NCBI GenBank assembly: GCA_034231615.1
Contig: CM067299.1
Location: 13,817,863-13,881,862 of the forward strand
Source of the DNA: Meghimatium bilineatum
Lineage: Eukaryota > Mollusca > Gastropoda > Stylommatophora > Philomycidae
Length of the DNA stretch: 64,000 nt
Reading direction: 5' to 3'
The notes under the pieces were generated by a model, which saw only the letters and a list, made by a program, of their open reading frames with translations, had not been told where the DNA came from and did not search any database. Shown in pieces: positions 11,986 to 25,424 of this stretch (positions are counted from its first letter, which is position 1; every line of letters starts with the position of its first letter). A program made the position numbers and the translations under genes.

Positions 11986-12457
11986 CAATATTCATGAACG
12001 CATCTAATTTGTAATGTTTCTGATTATGCTCATCAAGTCACGTAGGACGCAGAGAAGAGTTGTATTTGTGCGCGCATACAGTTCAACAATAGTACTTACG
12101 TAGAACACAGGTTTTTGATGTTTAAATTGAACACAACAGACGAACGATCACTACCACTAAGGGGTTATGAGGTGTAATCACGAAACAATATACAATACAC
12201 AAGACATTTTCAATGTTTCGAACCGTTAGGTCTTTCTCAAGAAAATATAAAACAAACAGTGAAAAACAATTAAAACAGTAAATACAACGTTACCATTGTT
12301 TTTGTTAGGCTGGCTGAGACGGAATGCACAGATGCCTTACATTACTGTGTGCAGATAGTGCTATTGAATGTGATAGCGTAGAGGTCTCAGAGAAATTTCC
12401 TACTTTTTTGCAGACAATTCGCATTCCATCTTCAGTCTCCATATCTACGGACACGAG
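11986..12457. other. no feature recognised
   Basis: Unique sequence between the 18-bp array and possible minus-strand exons. Confidence 0.5.
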
Positions 12458-12740
12458 CTAAAAGTGTTGGCTATGAATACAGCAAATATAAATGTATTTC
12501 TGTTTCCAGGGTGCATCACGAGTAGGTATTTTAAGATCTTGGTTATCTGGTAAACCTCCTACGCATGAGGGCCATGCGAGACCATTTACACTCCAATATT
12601 TCTGGTAAAATGCTAAGTTGTAGAGCTCTATAGAATATCTCACAGTTGTATTAAGCATAGTACGCCCCAATATCAAGCAACCAAATGTGCCATAGCTAGA
12701 AACCCGACTATCATACAATCTCACAACGCCTAACAACAAC
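12458..12740 (-). CDS. possible exon of an unidentified gene
   Basis: An open minus-strand frame of 93 codons reads in part YSIELYNLAFYQKYWSVNGL and then AWPSCVGGLPDN. Its mixed, aromatic-rich composition is less repeat-like than most frames here. A pyrimidine-rich acceptor-like TTGTTGTTAG lies near its upstream end (about 12730). Joining it to the candidate exon at 12875-13098 through the obvious sites does not keep frame, so the two may not be neighbours in one transcript. No family is recognised. Confidence 0.2.
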
Positions 12741-12874
12741 AGCAGAGAAGTTATAATATACTGTTAAAAAAGATAAATCTTTTTTAAAAAGATATTCACC
12801 GATTGGACATCATTCAACCTATCGACTGTGTCCACTGGTTATTAACTTCTCGTCGTTACCTGAATTGTACTCAC

Positions 12875-13098
12875 CTTATTATTTGTGAGGTCAGGATCAA
12901 AACAGCATTTTTGGCAACATCTCGTGACAGGTTCATGAGAATCTCGTGAAATTTACTGAACACAAAACTCTCTGACAATATTCTTGAATGCGCATAAAAG
13001 ATTGGCGGTTCTCTAATAAATTCAGTTGAAAAGTCAATTGGCAAGTATAGCTCATCTCGCGAGGAGCGACGATACATCATTATTGGATACTTACAGAC
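12875..13098 (-). CDS. possible exon of an unidentified gene
   Basis: The minus strand is open and reads YRRSSRDELYLPIDFSTEFI, followed by a segment ending VAKNAVLILTSQII. It stops exactly at a consensus donor, AATAAG|GTGAGT. The upstream boundary is uncertain, because a Tc1 transposase remnant on the other strand starts at about 13140. Product unknown. Confidence 0.25.
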
Positions 13099-13139
13099 TT
13101 GACAATCACAAAATATAGTTGTCAGACAATTTGATGTGG

Positions 13140-13470
13140 TTAGAAGCCCCATTAGTTGCCTTTCGGTCGATTTCAAGAAACTGGCTCAGTGGCAGAGGGG
13201 CTGCGAAATGGAAGACCCAGAGTCACAAATCCACCCGAATAACGTTTCATATAGCTGTGTCACCTCCAGAATCGATGTGCATCTGCATCCCCCACAATCC
13301 AGTTAATGCCAGCAGCTTGTCCAATTTCAGATCAAACTGTCAACAACCGGTTGTGCGACGCTGGCATGTGCGCTAGAAGACCCTACAGAGGTCCTTTTCT
13401 TACCGACCGACATCGCAAGAGCCGAATGCAGTGGACGAACCAGTATTGTCAATGAACAGTTGGGAATGAC
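13140..13470 (+). pseudogene. Tc1/mariner-family transposase fragment
   Basis: Translation gives FQETGSVAERLRNGRPRVTN, then two in-frame stops, SDQTVNNRLCDAGMCARRPY and RGPFLTDRHRKSRMQW. These match the Tc1 transposase N-terminal DNA-binding region (ETGSVADRPRxGRPR) and the linker (RRPYxGPxLTxRHR). At least one frameshift and internal stops are present. The catalytic DDE part and the terminal inverted repeats are not seen. Dead, truncated copy. Confidence 0.85.
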
Positions 13471-13499
13471 TGGAGGCGGGTTTGGTTTATTTAAAGTCT

Positions 13500-14370
13500 T
13501 AAAGTCTATTCATACGAAAGTTGAAATATTAATTCCGTAAAATTAAGTTTTGGTACAGGTTTGAAATAATGTTACGTTTATTTTTTTTATATTTTTTTTA
13601 TTGTGAATTGTATAGCCATATTAAACATTCTAGATTATTGTAACATAACCTAACATAAACATACTGAAATGAAATATTAAACATTCTATATGGTTGTGAT
13701 AGAACCTAACATAAACATACTGAAATGAATTTTAAACATTCTATATTGTGCGGACATAATAAATAACAATTTTAAAAGTTTGTTCAACATATTCAGTAAT
13801 TCACCCTCCCTCAGAATTAGGATGGACAAAAGCAGAAAGGATGCAAACCATCCCCAACAGCCGTGATCTGTAATAATAATAATAAGAATCTTCTAATAAG
13901 TCAGCCTCTTCTAATTTTTAGAAATACAATGTTTATACATTACAAACTAGAGTAGGGGACTTCATGTCGTCGACAATGTTGTGTTTATTTTTCTACACAA
14001 TAATTTACCTGTCAGAAGGTAAACTAGTTCCAGTAATAATGATCACCCAGGTCATATGAATCAACCTCAGCGGGGTATGGGAACATGATGACAATGTGTT
14101 ACATATTGTTTATGAATAGTTCCACTCTGTGTATGTGTGTAAGTGTTAGATAGGTTTGGGAGAAGGGTGGCTATGGTTTTTGTGTGTATTTATATTTGTT
14201 TATGGGGAGAGCGATTCATGGCTCGTGTAGTATTGCCGTATCAGAATTCCAGCACGATAAATAAACGAATCCAGAATCGTGAGTAAATAGCATTAATTTA
14301 AAAACGATATGTACCGTATGCATATTTGACAAAATATCGTGTGACTAATTATCGACGTTTCGATACCTGA
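13500..14370. other. AT-rich intergenic stretch with a short 58-bp repeat
   Basis: At 13618-13748 a unit with ATTAAACATTCTATAT and CCTAACATAAACATACTGAA occurs about 2.3 times. Otherwise nothing is recognised. It leads into the START gene promoter region. Confidence 0.6.
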
Positions 14371-14372
14371 TC

Positions 14373-14382
14373 TATATAAAAA
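14373..14382 (+). promoter_or_regulatory. candidate TATA box of the START gene
   Basis: TATATAAAAA lies about 150 bp before the start codon at 14523. A start of transcription about 30 bp downstream would give a leader of about 115 nt. Position and sequence fit, but there is no transcript evidence. Confidence 0.4.
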
Positions 14383-14435
14383 TCCACCTACCCATGTTTT
14401 TCTTGCGTCTTGTAAACTGTGACCTGTACTTATAA

Positions 14436-14457
14436 ACAGCAGCTGTGAAGCTGCTGT
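14436..14457. promoter_or_regulatory. perfect 9-bp inverted repeat in the START gene leader
   Basis: ACAGCAGCT and AGCTGCTGT flank a 4-nt loop (GTGA). Each arm contains the E-box CAGCTG or its overlapping AGCTG core. In RNA it would form a small hairpin. Function unknown. Confidence 0.35.
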
Positions 14458-14522
14458 GGTAAAGTTTTGCATACCATTTAATTAGTTCTGTAGCTATCAT
14501 ACACATAAACTAATTTATAATC

Positions 14523-14615
14523 ATGAGTTTCGACATCGATCTGAGAGCTGCCAGAGAACGCGCTTTTGCACTGCTAAAGGAGCAGGATGGATGGAAACTA
14601 TCTTCAAAGTCGAAT
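14523..14615 (+). CDS. START gene exon 1 (residues 1-31)
   Basis: Starts at the first ATG after the TATA-like box and codes MSFDIDLRAARERAFALLKE followed by QDGWKLSSKSN, the N-terminal helix of the START fold ending in the conserved GWK. The donor is AAT|GTAAGT and the phase is 0. Confidence 0.85.
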
Positions 14616-17600
14616 GTAAGTTGATAATTATAATAATGATATAGAGAAATGTTATTTTTTTAATCATAGTTAGAAACTGTATAATATTTTCAAATTCTAA
14701 TACAAGCCTTTTAACTGCTAGGATAGTTAGCATTCACAGCTTATTGAACTGAGAATGGACAAGGGAAACATCAAGACCGTAGATAGATGGTTAGGGGGGG
14801 GGAGGGGTTGGTTGGGTTGGGAAACAAAACATGACTTTTAGAATTAGTAACTTAGCCACAGCGGATCAAATCCCCCCCCCACCCAAAAAAAAAACCTACT
14901 CCTTATCGATTGTTCACAAAATGGCAATCAATAAGTCATCAAAAAGAAGAAATTTACATACGAAAACGCAGGAATGACTTTATTTTTAATTTTAGTAGAA
15001 ACCCTCTCTCTCTCAATATCTCTCTGTCTCTCTCTTCCATAAGAGAAACGTATGTACTGCCCTGGGAGACATTTTGCGGAAGCTTGGCGCTGTTGAATGT
15101 AGACACTACTATAGATGATGCATCTAGGATACGGTTTTTGGTTGTGATAAAATATACATTTTATAGTGCGGTGTGCACCTTTCAACCGCGGACGCTAGTT
15201 CAATTTGGTTATATCAGAGCTGTATAACCATAAAAATTATTCTAGGTCGCAGCTCCGATAATCTAGCGACTACGACCTCCAAGAATGTATATAATCTCGG
15301 ATACGAGTGATATAATTTGATATTCAGTAGGGTACGAGTAGGACTGGGCATCTTAGGAACAGAATGATTAATACAGCGAATCACGAACCAGTAGGCTACG
15401 CATGTCTTCAATATTTGCTGTGGACGATTGAATGCTTATAGGTTTACGTGGAGTGCAGTGGTTTCGTCGAAAAACTAATTATAATCAAAAATCAAAGTTA
15501 ATTGAAACATTTATTCACTTTTTAATGAAGTTATTATTTCTCTTGTATTGAGATTATATTGAGTATTGTGAGTATATCCTGGATCAACCAATTGTGATAT
15601 ATCTCATGGGTCAGCCAATTGTGATATATCTCATGGGTCAGCCAATTGTGATATATCTCATGGGTCAGCCAATTGTGATATATCTCCTGGGTCAGATAAT
15701 TGTGTCAGTTGAGGTAAATAATGATTGTGATGATGATATGATTGAACTAACATACAATGTGGAACTCAATGTGACTCGTTGTTAGTTTGTTGTATTGAAT
15801 AATATTGGTGGTATAGTGGTTTTCACTAGCTTTTTCCTCAACCAAATGTAATTATCTGAGTAACCTTCCAATGTATTAATGCCATTGTTTGCATACAATG
15901 TTATTTTTTGTTAGACCCAACAAATTTATAATGTATATGTGTGCATCATGTCAATTTTTGTTTGTTTGTTTGTTTTTGTTTACGAATGAAATCCTTTGAT
16001 GTTTGTCAGTATACTCATTATTGTGTCTTGAGAAATGACGTTTTACCACTTCAGACTTTAAACCGGACACAATCTTAAACCTTGTGTTCGAGAGTACAGA
16101 ATAGTCACATTTCTCGCTTAAATAACGCCTAAAGCATGACAAATAAATCATGTAAATGACGTCATATAATTGATTGTAAACAGAATTCTTTGTGTGTGAG
16201 ATATGTGGTGACATGTAGACTTTTAATCTATATCGCACAGAAGTAAACTAATGAATGCAATTCGTAGGGTCTTCATCAGTGTTTCCCAACTTGGGGCCCA
16301 CGCCCTACAGGGACAGCTCTGCTGGGGGGGGGGGGGTGATATTCGAACAAGTTCAGGCTTCATTTAGGGAATATTATTTTTTTAATATTAAACATATGTA
16401 TATGTTACATAGGGGGGGGGGGCATCAGAATTTTAGAAAGACTTAGGTGGGGCATGGTAAAAACAAAGGTTGGGAGACACTGGTCTGTACCATTTTCATA
16501 TCCCACACACAATTTTAATGAAACTCGTTGTATATTTGCTGAGATATATGATTTCAAAGTTGGGCAACGCTGGTAAAATGTGCTATAGTTGTAAGTTTCC
16601 ACTTCATCAGGAAATGCGTATAACTACTAGCAACAGTTCAAACGAAAAATAAATGTATAATTTAAAAAAAGATTTATTATTAAATACCAATAAATTAATA
16701 AATTCGCCATTGCATCCACCTGAATCAAAACACCACGGAAGATCATTACGTCATCTCCGCTTCCCCTATAATCATTTTACGGAGATAAATGGTTCTTGTG
16801 TACCTGCGTACATCTGTATTTTAATTTTTACGTACACATTTGTCTTATGCTCTCTATATGAAATTCGTCTGTAATATTTGTATTCGAAAGCATGTAGTTG
16901 TCTATCTATGTCCGCAGTGAGTGTACAACTCTCACAGCAATACAGGTCAACAGAAATCATTAGTGAATTATAAATTTGATTTTCACTCTAACACTGATGT
17001 TGCTTTTCACAATCAAGTTTAGTCTTAACATAGAGAACTATAGCATGGTTTGAACATGTATGCAGAAATAATTCCTTGTCTTGCATAGCACAAAATAAAT
17101 GGAGGTCTTGATTTAGGTAGTGCTTCCACACGACCTCTCATATAGTTGTATATACATATCTATATATATATACATAATAATCCCATAACCCGCCAGTGTC
17201 GCAGAAGTATCACTTTGAATGCTTCACACACACACACACACAGTCCTGCGATTTCTATCTTCAAGGATGTGGCTGAGTGAGGGAAAATCGTGTCCTGTCC
17301 ATTCCTTAATATTGTCTGTCCATGTCTTCATTTTCTCTTGTCTGCTTCTTCCCCCTCCTTTTTTCGAGGTGTATACTCCTACGTGTGTATATATATACGA
17401 AAGTGCTAATGTTACGAACCTTTATTTTTCTGGTTGCAAAATACGGCTGTGAAACATGGACCCTAAGTAAAACAGCGACAAAGAAGATCAACGCCTTCGA
17501 GTTGAAATGCTACAGAAAGATACTTAGAATATCATGGAAGGAAAAATTCAGAAACTTAGATAATATAAACACATTGAAGATTCCAGAGTGTTGGTTACTA

Positions 17601-17853
17601 AACACAATAACATAAAGAAAACTACGCCTGTTTTTTTGTCATATAAAGAGACACAACTGTTTAGAAAGACAAATAATGGAGGGAAGAGTACCTGGGAAGA
17701 GGAGAAAAGGGCAGACCAAGAAGACGACGGACTGACGACATTAAAGATAACATGAATACATCGCTAGAAAATGCAAGCAACATCGCCCACGACAGAGAGG
17801 GTTTAGAGAGTTAATTGGGAAGACAACGTTCTGGAAGGAATACGGCACATGAC

Positions 17854-17895
<42 letters not shown>

Positions 17896-19669
17896 CGTTA
17901 ATATTTGTTAAATTGTGCTTATTATGAAGTAAAATGTATTAATGTTTTTTAATTGAAATCTGTTTCTTTCAAACTTAGGAACATTGGAAAATCGAGTCCA
18001 AATTATCAGATAAACTAAACTGTAGCATGTAAGTACGATGTTCTAAAATTGCATAATCAATCGACTCAACGATTCAGTCGATCATGCTGAGTGACGTTGT
18101 CGATCATGTTTCTGCAAAACTCCGCATCTTGTGTTGTAATAAGTTCATTAAGTGACATTATCTTGTGCCAACCTGAAAACACATTCGTCAACGTTTTTGT
18201 TTGTATTGGTCCGTCACGTCTTCTCTTGACTTTTATATTTCTTACTAAATGTTCATGTTCTTCTCTCAATTACATAATCTTAAAATCTTGATTGCTTCTG
18301 AATTTTTGCAATAATTTGTCTTTAGAACATCTTAAGAGTACAACAATCATTAAGCAGTAGTAGTTTTTTTATCCAACGATTAAGCAGTAGTAGTTTTTTA
18401 TCCAACGATTAAGCAGTAGTAGTTTTTTATCCAACGATTAAGCAGTAGTAGTTTTTTATCCAACGATTAAGCAGTAGTAGTTTTTTATCCAACGATTAAG
18501 CAGTAGTAGTTTTTTATCCAACGATTAAGCAGTAGTAATTTGTATCCAACGATTAAGCAGTAGTAGTTTTTTATCCAACGATTAAGCAGTAGTAGTTTTT
18601 TTATCCAACGATTAAGCAGTAGTAGTTTTTTATCCAACGATTAAGCAGTAGTAGTTTTTTATCCAACGATTAAGCAGTAGTAGTTTTTTTATCCAACGAT
18701 TAAGCAGTAGTAGTTTTTTTATCCAACGATTAAGCAGTAGTAGTTTTTTATCCAACGATTAAGCAGTAGTAGTTTTTTATCCAACGATTAAGCAGTAGTA
18801 GTTTTTTATCCAACGATTAAGCAGTAGTAGTTTTTTATCCAACGATTAAGAGACTTCAAAAATTGTGTTGATAGGCCTATTTTTCTCGCCTCGCAGTTTA
18901 TTTTAAAATTCGTGATACTATTGTACGATTAATGGATGTGGAGCATGGAAAGTAAACCCCAAAAAATTGAAACAGAACTGGGTGCAACAGAGATGTGGTT
19001 TCTAAGAGGAATGATGACAATACCATGGACAGGTAAGAAAATTAATGCAGAGGTTCTCATTGACGCTGGAGTAAAAAGATCAATCACATCAAATATTAGG
19101 GGCAGACAGTCAAGGTTTCTAGAGCATGTGCTGAGAAGAACACAGCTTGAACACTTAATACCCACTGGAAAGATCAAGGGCAGATGAGACTGACAAGAAT
19201 GAAGAGAGACGTTGTTAGATGGACTTGTATTGTGGCATGGTAGAAGTTCACCAACCGAGTTTATTGACAAAGCAAGAGACAGAGAGTTGGGGAGAAACAT
19301 AATCGCTAACGCCACTCGGCATGACACTTGATTGATTGATTGATTGATTATACTTTACATGTTCCCTTTCTCCTCTTTGAATTTTTGTCATTGCTAATGT
19401 TGTCCAATTTAATCAGAGGGGAGATTCATAAATAAATAAAATAAAATTACCCCTCAACTCAGACATGACCATCTACTATATAAGACCTACTTGTCAATTA
19501 GTAATCAAACCTTGTTCATGATTTATTTAACTATTTCCGTCATTTTCAATGGTAACTACCTTATACTTTGTATGACAACCAATGAAAATAAATGGAATAC
19601 TCAAATTTGTCATTTTAGAATGTGGATTTCCAAATAATTAATAGGTCTTATACTCAGATGTACAATTCC

Positions 19670-19710
<41 letters not shown>

Positions 19711-22700
19711 CTATAAATCACGTATGAGCTATCAAGATATGTGTATAATAGAAAATTGACGAGTGGTCACTGATCATACAATGTCACTGATCATACAATG
19801 TCACTGATCATACAATGTCACTGATCATACAATGTCACTGATCATACAATGTCACTGATCATACAATGTCACTAATCAACATCACTGGCAACGTCACTGA
19901 TCATACAATGTTACTGATCATACACAGCTATTGATCAGACAAAGTCACTGATCAGGCAAAAGGTAATAATGAAATATAAATATAAAACGTCTATAACACA
20001 AAACAATCATCATTACCTAAAAATAAACCCAGAAATTTACAGCATAACCCGTGGTCCGTACTTGGATATACAACATCTGTCGATCAGAATTTACATTGTA
20101 ATACGACTACCAAGTATCCATACATTGTTGATGCTTCTAAGGTTTCAATTAAAACCAACAATAACCACACAATTCGTTTTTGTGTTTACATTGTGATTGA
20201 GGGCATCAACTTAGTCATGTGCCGATATCCGACTGCGTTTTCTGTTCCACGCCTAACGTTGTGCATCTTGTATCCAGCAACCAACTCTTGGTTGGTTAGG
20301 TTGGTTACTGATCCAGCGGTTCACGGGCTCATGCCCTTTGACCCAATGACATTAAAATGGCATTACATTGCTGAAAAGTCTGTGAATTTTTGGCCCACCC
20401 CGGGACAGAGCCAAAGAATAACTATCACACCTCCAGGAAGGTAGGTTTCAACCTATGCACTGCTCACAGCCACTGTAACCAAGATAAGGTTCACTGTGCT
20501 CATTCTCCGCCACCAATTGACTACTGGTTTACTGGTTATGCCGAACTTCTCTATTGCTCCAGACATGCAACCAAATGTTCAAGTCAAAAGGATTATCACG
20601 TCCTGAGTCACTGTACCCCTATGATGGATCTCAGCCATAGGAAAAAAACAGTGATGTCAGTTTCCTCCCCAGTGCTGCACAGTACTTCTCTGGCTCCCTC
20701 CCAACTACAGAGTGTGCATACATATATATTCAAGTAAACATGAAATACATTTCAACAACAAAACAAAAGCATAATTGTATAGATGACGTGCCATGAAGTT
20801 TCTATAAGAAGATAACCTCAATATAACGGCATGTCATCCACTAAGGTTTTCTGTTGCATGGTTGGTTTGTCTAGTGGGCCATTGGTAAGACCCACAGACG
20901 CAGCCGCATGCGTGCAACCAATTCTTAACACTGTACATTTTGTGCTACACTCTTGACACTATAAGTATTATGTCCTAGTCTCAATACATTAGTTTGTTCG
21001 TTCTTTTCGTGCTACAGGCTATGATAGGGCAGAGATTTTGATTTTTCTTTCGTTGCGGCCCGCTGCGTGTACGTTTAGTTCTTGTATGGACTTATTATTT
21101 CTATTATTTCTTCTTCATTACGTATTGTGCTTTTTAGGGTATTTTGGGCCTCCTCTTTTTCTTTACCCTCAGGTGTTCACAAAACGGCTTGCTGGTTCAG
21201 TCTGTTTTCATCTAGTCTAAGAACCGTGTCCCAGACATTTCCATCTGCTTTTTCGTATAATATTTGGAACATATTCTTGGTTCACCACATACCGTGCGTT
21301 ATGTTCCATGCTCCAAACACCATAAATCTTGTGTCTCACACCTAACACTGTGTCTACTCCTAACACTGTGTACATTGTGTCCTACTTCTAACACTGTGTC
21401 CGATCTTGCACCGTGGATCTTGTATCCCACTTCTAAATCTGTGCATCTTGTGTCTCACACCTAGCATTTCACCACTGCTAGCATTGTGTTGCACTCCTAG
21501 CACTATGTCCCACTACTAGCACTGTTCTATTCATATAACTGCATCTCGTGTCCTACTTCTATTACTGTGTATCTTGAATCCCACTCCTAGCACTGTCCTA
21601 TTCATACCACTGTGCATCTTGTGTCCCACATCGTGTTGTTTATCTTATCGGTGGCCTATAACGTTTTCGCTGCCCTGGCAATATCCACTCCATTATGGTC
21701 CTTTTTATGCAGTCATATTGTAAAGGCAATTTATATCACCAAAATATTATAGTTTTCTAGTGAGAAACTTGTTGTTCAGCTCGTTCTATTTTCACTTTAA
21801 ACTCTATCAGAATTCCCTAATGATGATATATATTTTTGGTCCATGCTATTCTGAGGATTATAAACAGATATATGTCTATATATCAACAGTGTCAAACAGA
21901 CAACTCTGTAACATTCAGGGTGTCTAATAAACAAAACACTTATTCTATTTATTTGGTTGATTATGTTTCTTGTTTGTTCAAATAGTGATCTATACCAATG
22001 TAAACAAAATTACATATGCTATAAGTATACATTTTAGGTAAAATAACATTGTTAACACAGGTAAAATATACGAAAAAATAATAGAGCACAGAATATGATA
22101 CATTGCAGAACCACAGTTGAGTCCCTCTCAATTTGGCTTCAAAAGCTGTACAGATGCACTATTCACAGTGAATCAAATGAGTGAAAAAAAATCAATCGAA
22201 TACAATCACGATTTAAACAGTATTTGTAGACCACGAAAAGACAATCGACAGAGTAGATAGAAACATTCTATGGGAAACCTTAGAAATGTAAAACATCAGA
22301 GGGCAGCTGTTAGATAATATAAAAGCGACATATAAAAAATGTCAAAGCTCAGAAAGAACAACAGATGGAATTATTGAACCTTATGAAACAAAATCTGGAG
22401 TAAAACAAGTTTGGGTACTTTTACCTCTACTTTTCAACATATACATGGATAGAATAATAAAAGAAGCTCACAAAGAGAAAAAATTGCAAATAAATCTGAT
22501 GAGGTCCTTAATAATGAAATCAACGAACTACTAGTTGCCGATGATTAAAGTCTAATACACAAAGATGAGGAAAATTTGTAAAATCACATCAATGCATTGC
22601 TATTAGCATGTCAGAAGTACAACATGAAAATTAACGTACAGAAAACCGATGTTAAGAAATTAGCAAGTCTGCAACACCAATGGATAAAACAATAACTAAT

Positions 22701-25339
22701 ACTAAAGTAATACAAGCCAAAGAATTTAAATATCTAAACAACAATTCTTCCGAAAATGGAAGACTGGACAGAGATATAGAAACAAGGTGCTAGAATGCAA
22801 ACACAGTGACCTACCAACTTTTACCATTACTTCTTCACCCAAAGATCAAGAAAGAAATAAAACAGAACAGATAATATCTAAAAATTTTATACCAACACTC
22901 TGCTACCAATTTCAAACATCCTAGCAGCAGAGGAAAATTGTTACATGTGAAATGAAGTGTCTGAGAAAAGCTGCAATGGTTACTAATCTAGGAAAAAAAA
23001 AGAAATGAAGACATTAGGAAAAGAGTTGGTATAATATCATGTATTGAGTATATTGAGACAGCAAGTAAAATGGTTCTGCTCTGGCACAGTTTCATCCACT
23101 CCCTCCCACCTTTTTCCAAAAAATGATACATGGAAATAGAGATTACGTTTAATTGAACATGTTCACACATTAACATACATATACAAACTCGACGTTTTGA
23201 CTAAAATGCATTCATCGACGTTGGAACAGATAAAAATGAGAATGTGAGGGTGACCTTCTGTTTGTGCGAAGTCTATAGCAGTATTCCAACAATAGCATGC
23301 CATGGGAAATTCTACACGACACAGTACAAGTATCCACGTATTCACACAAAATCCCATTGTGGACAATTGTACGGGATATTTGTCATTGTCATTACTGCAC
23401 TTATTCTGTTAAGGAGCACAGAGAGATAGTATTCTGTTCTGTGTAACAAAGATCGTATACCCTGGAATATGTCCACGACATGTACAGGGAGGGCAATTTT
23501 ATTTACTCTCATGCAGAAAAAATAATAAAGTCATTATCAGGAGTCAAACCCCATACCTCATGAGTGTGAGGCCAACGTAATATGCGCAATATGTACATAA
23601 CAAGGCGAAATGAAAACGTGTACCTGGAAGACAAAATTACATGTTATACACCATCAAAGTGTCCAAGAGAAACGTACATAGGTGTGTACAAGTATACAAG
23701 TACATGAAACTGTAAAGAGAGTGTTGAGAAAAGCAACATATGCATTAGTATGTTCCTTAAGGAGTGATATACACGTATTTTTAATAAAGTTTATGAAATC
23801 TGTCGTACTCACTAATATTCTATGTGATACTAATGGTACTATTGTTTATGTAAAATAGCATTGTTAACAATATGTAATGTAACATCACATTCAACTAATA
23901 ACAGTGATACTAATTTTACCATTATCTGAAATGAATAGATACAGAGCTGTACACACTGTTAAAGCCCCCATTGATGTTGTGAAGCAGACACTCAACTTCC
24001 TGCCTGGAGGACGTCGTCGGGAGTGGGACCCTGACTTTAAGGAACTCATACTTCTCAAGCAGATTAACGATGTCTGTATTCTGTGTTTGTTACGATGTCT
24101 GTATTCTATGTTTGTTACGATGTCTGTATTCTATGTTTGTTACGATGTCAGTATCCTATGTTTGTTACGATGTCAGTATTCTATGTTTGTTACGATGTCT
24201 GTATTCTATGTTTGTTACGATGTCTGTATTCTATGTTTGTTACGATGTCAGTATCCTATGTTTGTTACGATGTCTGTATTCTATGTTTGTTACGATGTCT
24301 GTATTCTATGTTTGTTACGATGTCTGTATTCTATGTTTGTTACGATGTCAGTATCCTATGTTTGTTACGATGTCTGTATTCTATGTTTGTTACGATGTCA
24401 GTATCCTATGTTTGTTACGATGTCAGTATTCTATGTTTGTTATGATGTCTGTATTCTGTGTTTGTTACGATGTCAGTTACGATGTCTGTATTCTATGTTT
24501 GTTATGATGTCTGTATTCTGTGTTTGTTACGATGTCTGTATTCTATGTTTGTTACGATGTCTGTATTCTATGTTTGTTACGATGTCAGTATTCTATGTTT
24601 GTTACGATGTCTGTATTTTATGGTTGTTACGATGTCAGTTACGATGTCTGTATTCTATGTTTGTTACGATGTCTGTATTCTGTGTTTGTTACGATGTATG
24701 TATTCTATGTTTGTTACGATGTATGTATTCTATGTTTGTTACGATGTCAGTATTCTATGTTTGTTACGATGTCAGTATTCTATGTTTGTTGGTTCTTGTC
24801 TCGCTCTAACGTTATATGTTACTTGTCAGATGGGGGAGAAGGGTGGGGGGGGGGGTGTCTGTTTATAGAAAGCAAATATGTTTCTCGCCATTGAAGTGGG
24901 AAATGCGGAATTAAGTATGTTTTTTCATTACCCAGTAACAAACTTAGGAGTGTTGTGGTCAGTACTATATCTACTGTCTTTACGTTCTAAGAACATTGAA
25001 GAGCTGAACAAGCAGTGGGTGAAGGAAATCATGGATTGACAACATCAAGGAGTTCGCGGACCTGATTTCTACATACTCGTCTGCGCCGCTGACTACGTAA
25101 GAAAATAGATATCTATGTGTTGATGCATCCACCAATGCTCCCGTACAAGAATAACGTGTTTTATGATATACTACTACTTAGGGCCGTGCCGTGCTATTAT
25201 GTAGATAGGCAGCTGCATTCGGCTGGCGGCAACAATCAAAATACATATAAGGGGCGGTATTTCGAAGAAAAACCTTTCAAGGCCGGGGAGGCATTTCGAA
25301 GAATTGCATCATGCTGAGAAAATCTACCACACTTTCCTG

Positions 25340-25424
<85 letters not shown>

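Noticed and set aside
10923..11988. Long open frames of 236-264 codons on both strands (SLSQFSS-type and CDSEEK-type repeats)
   Set aside because: They are open only because the 18-bp unit is a multiple of three and lacks stops. No domain, start context or splice support.
12458..13098. Joining the two minus-strand candidate exons into one gene
   Set aside because: The visible donor (phase 2) and the visible acceptors give stops on joining, so they are kept separate at low confidence.
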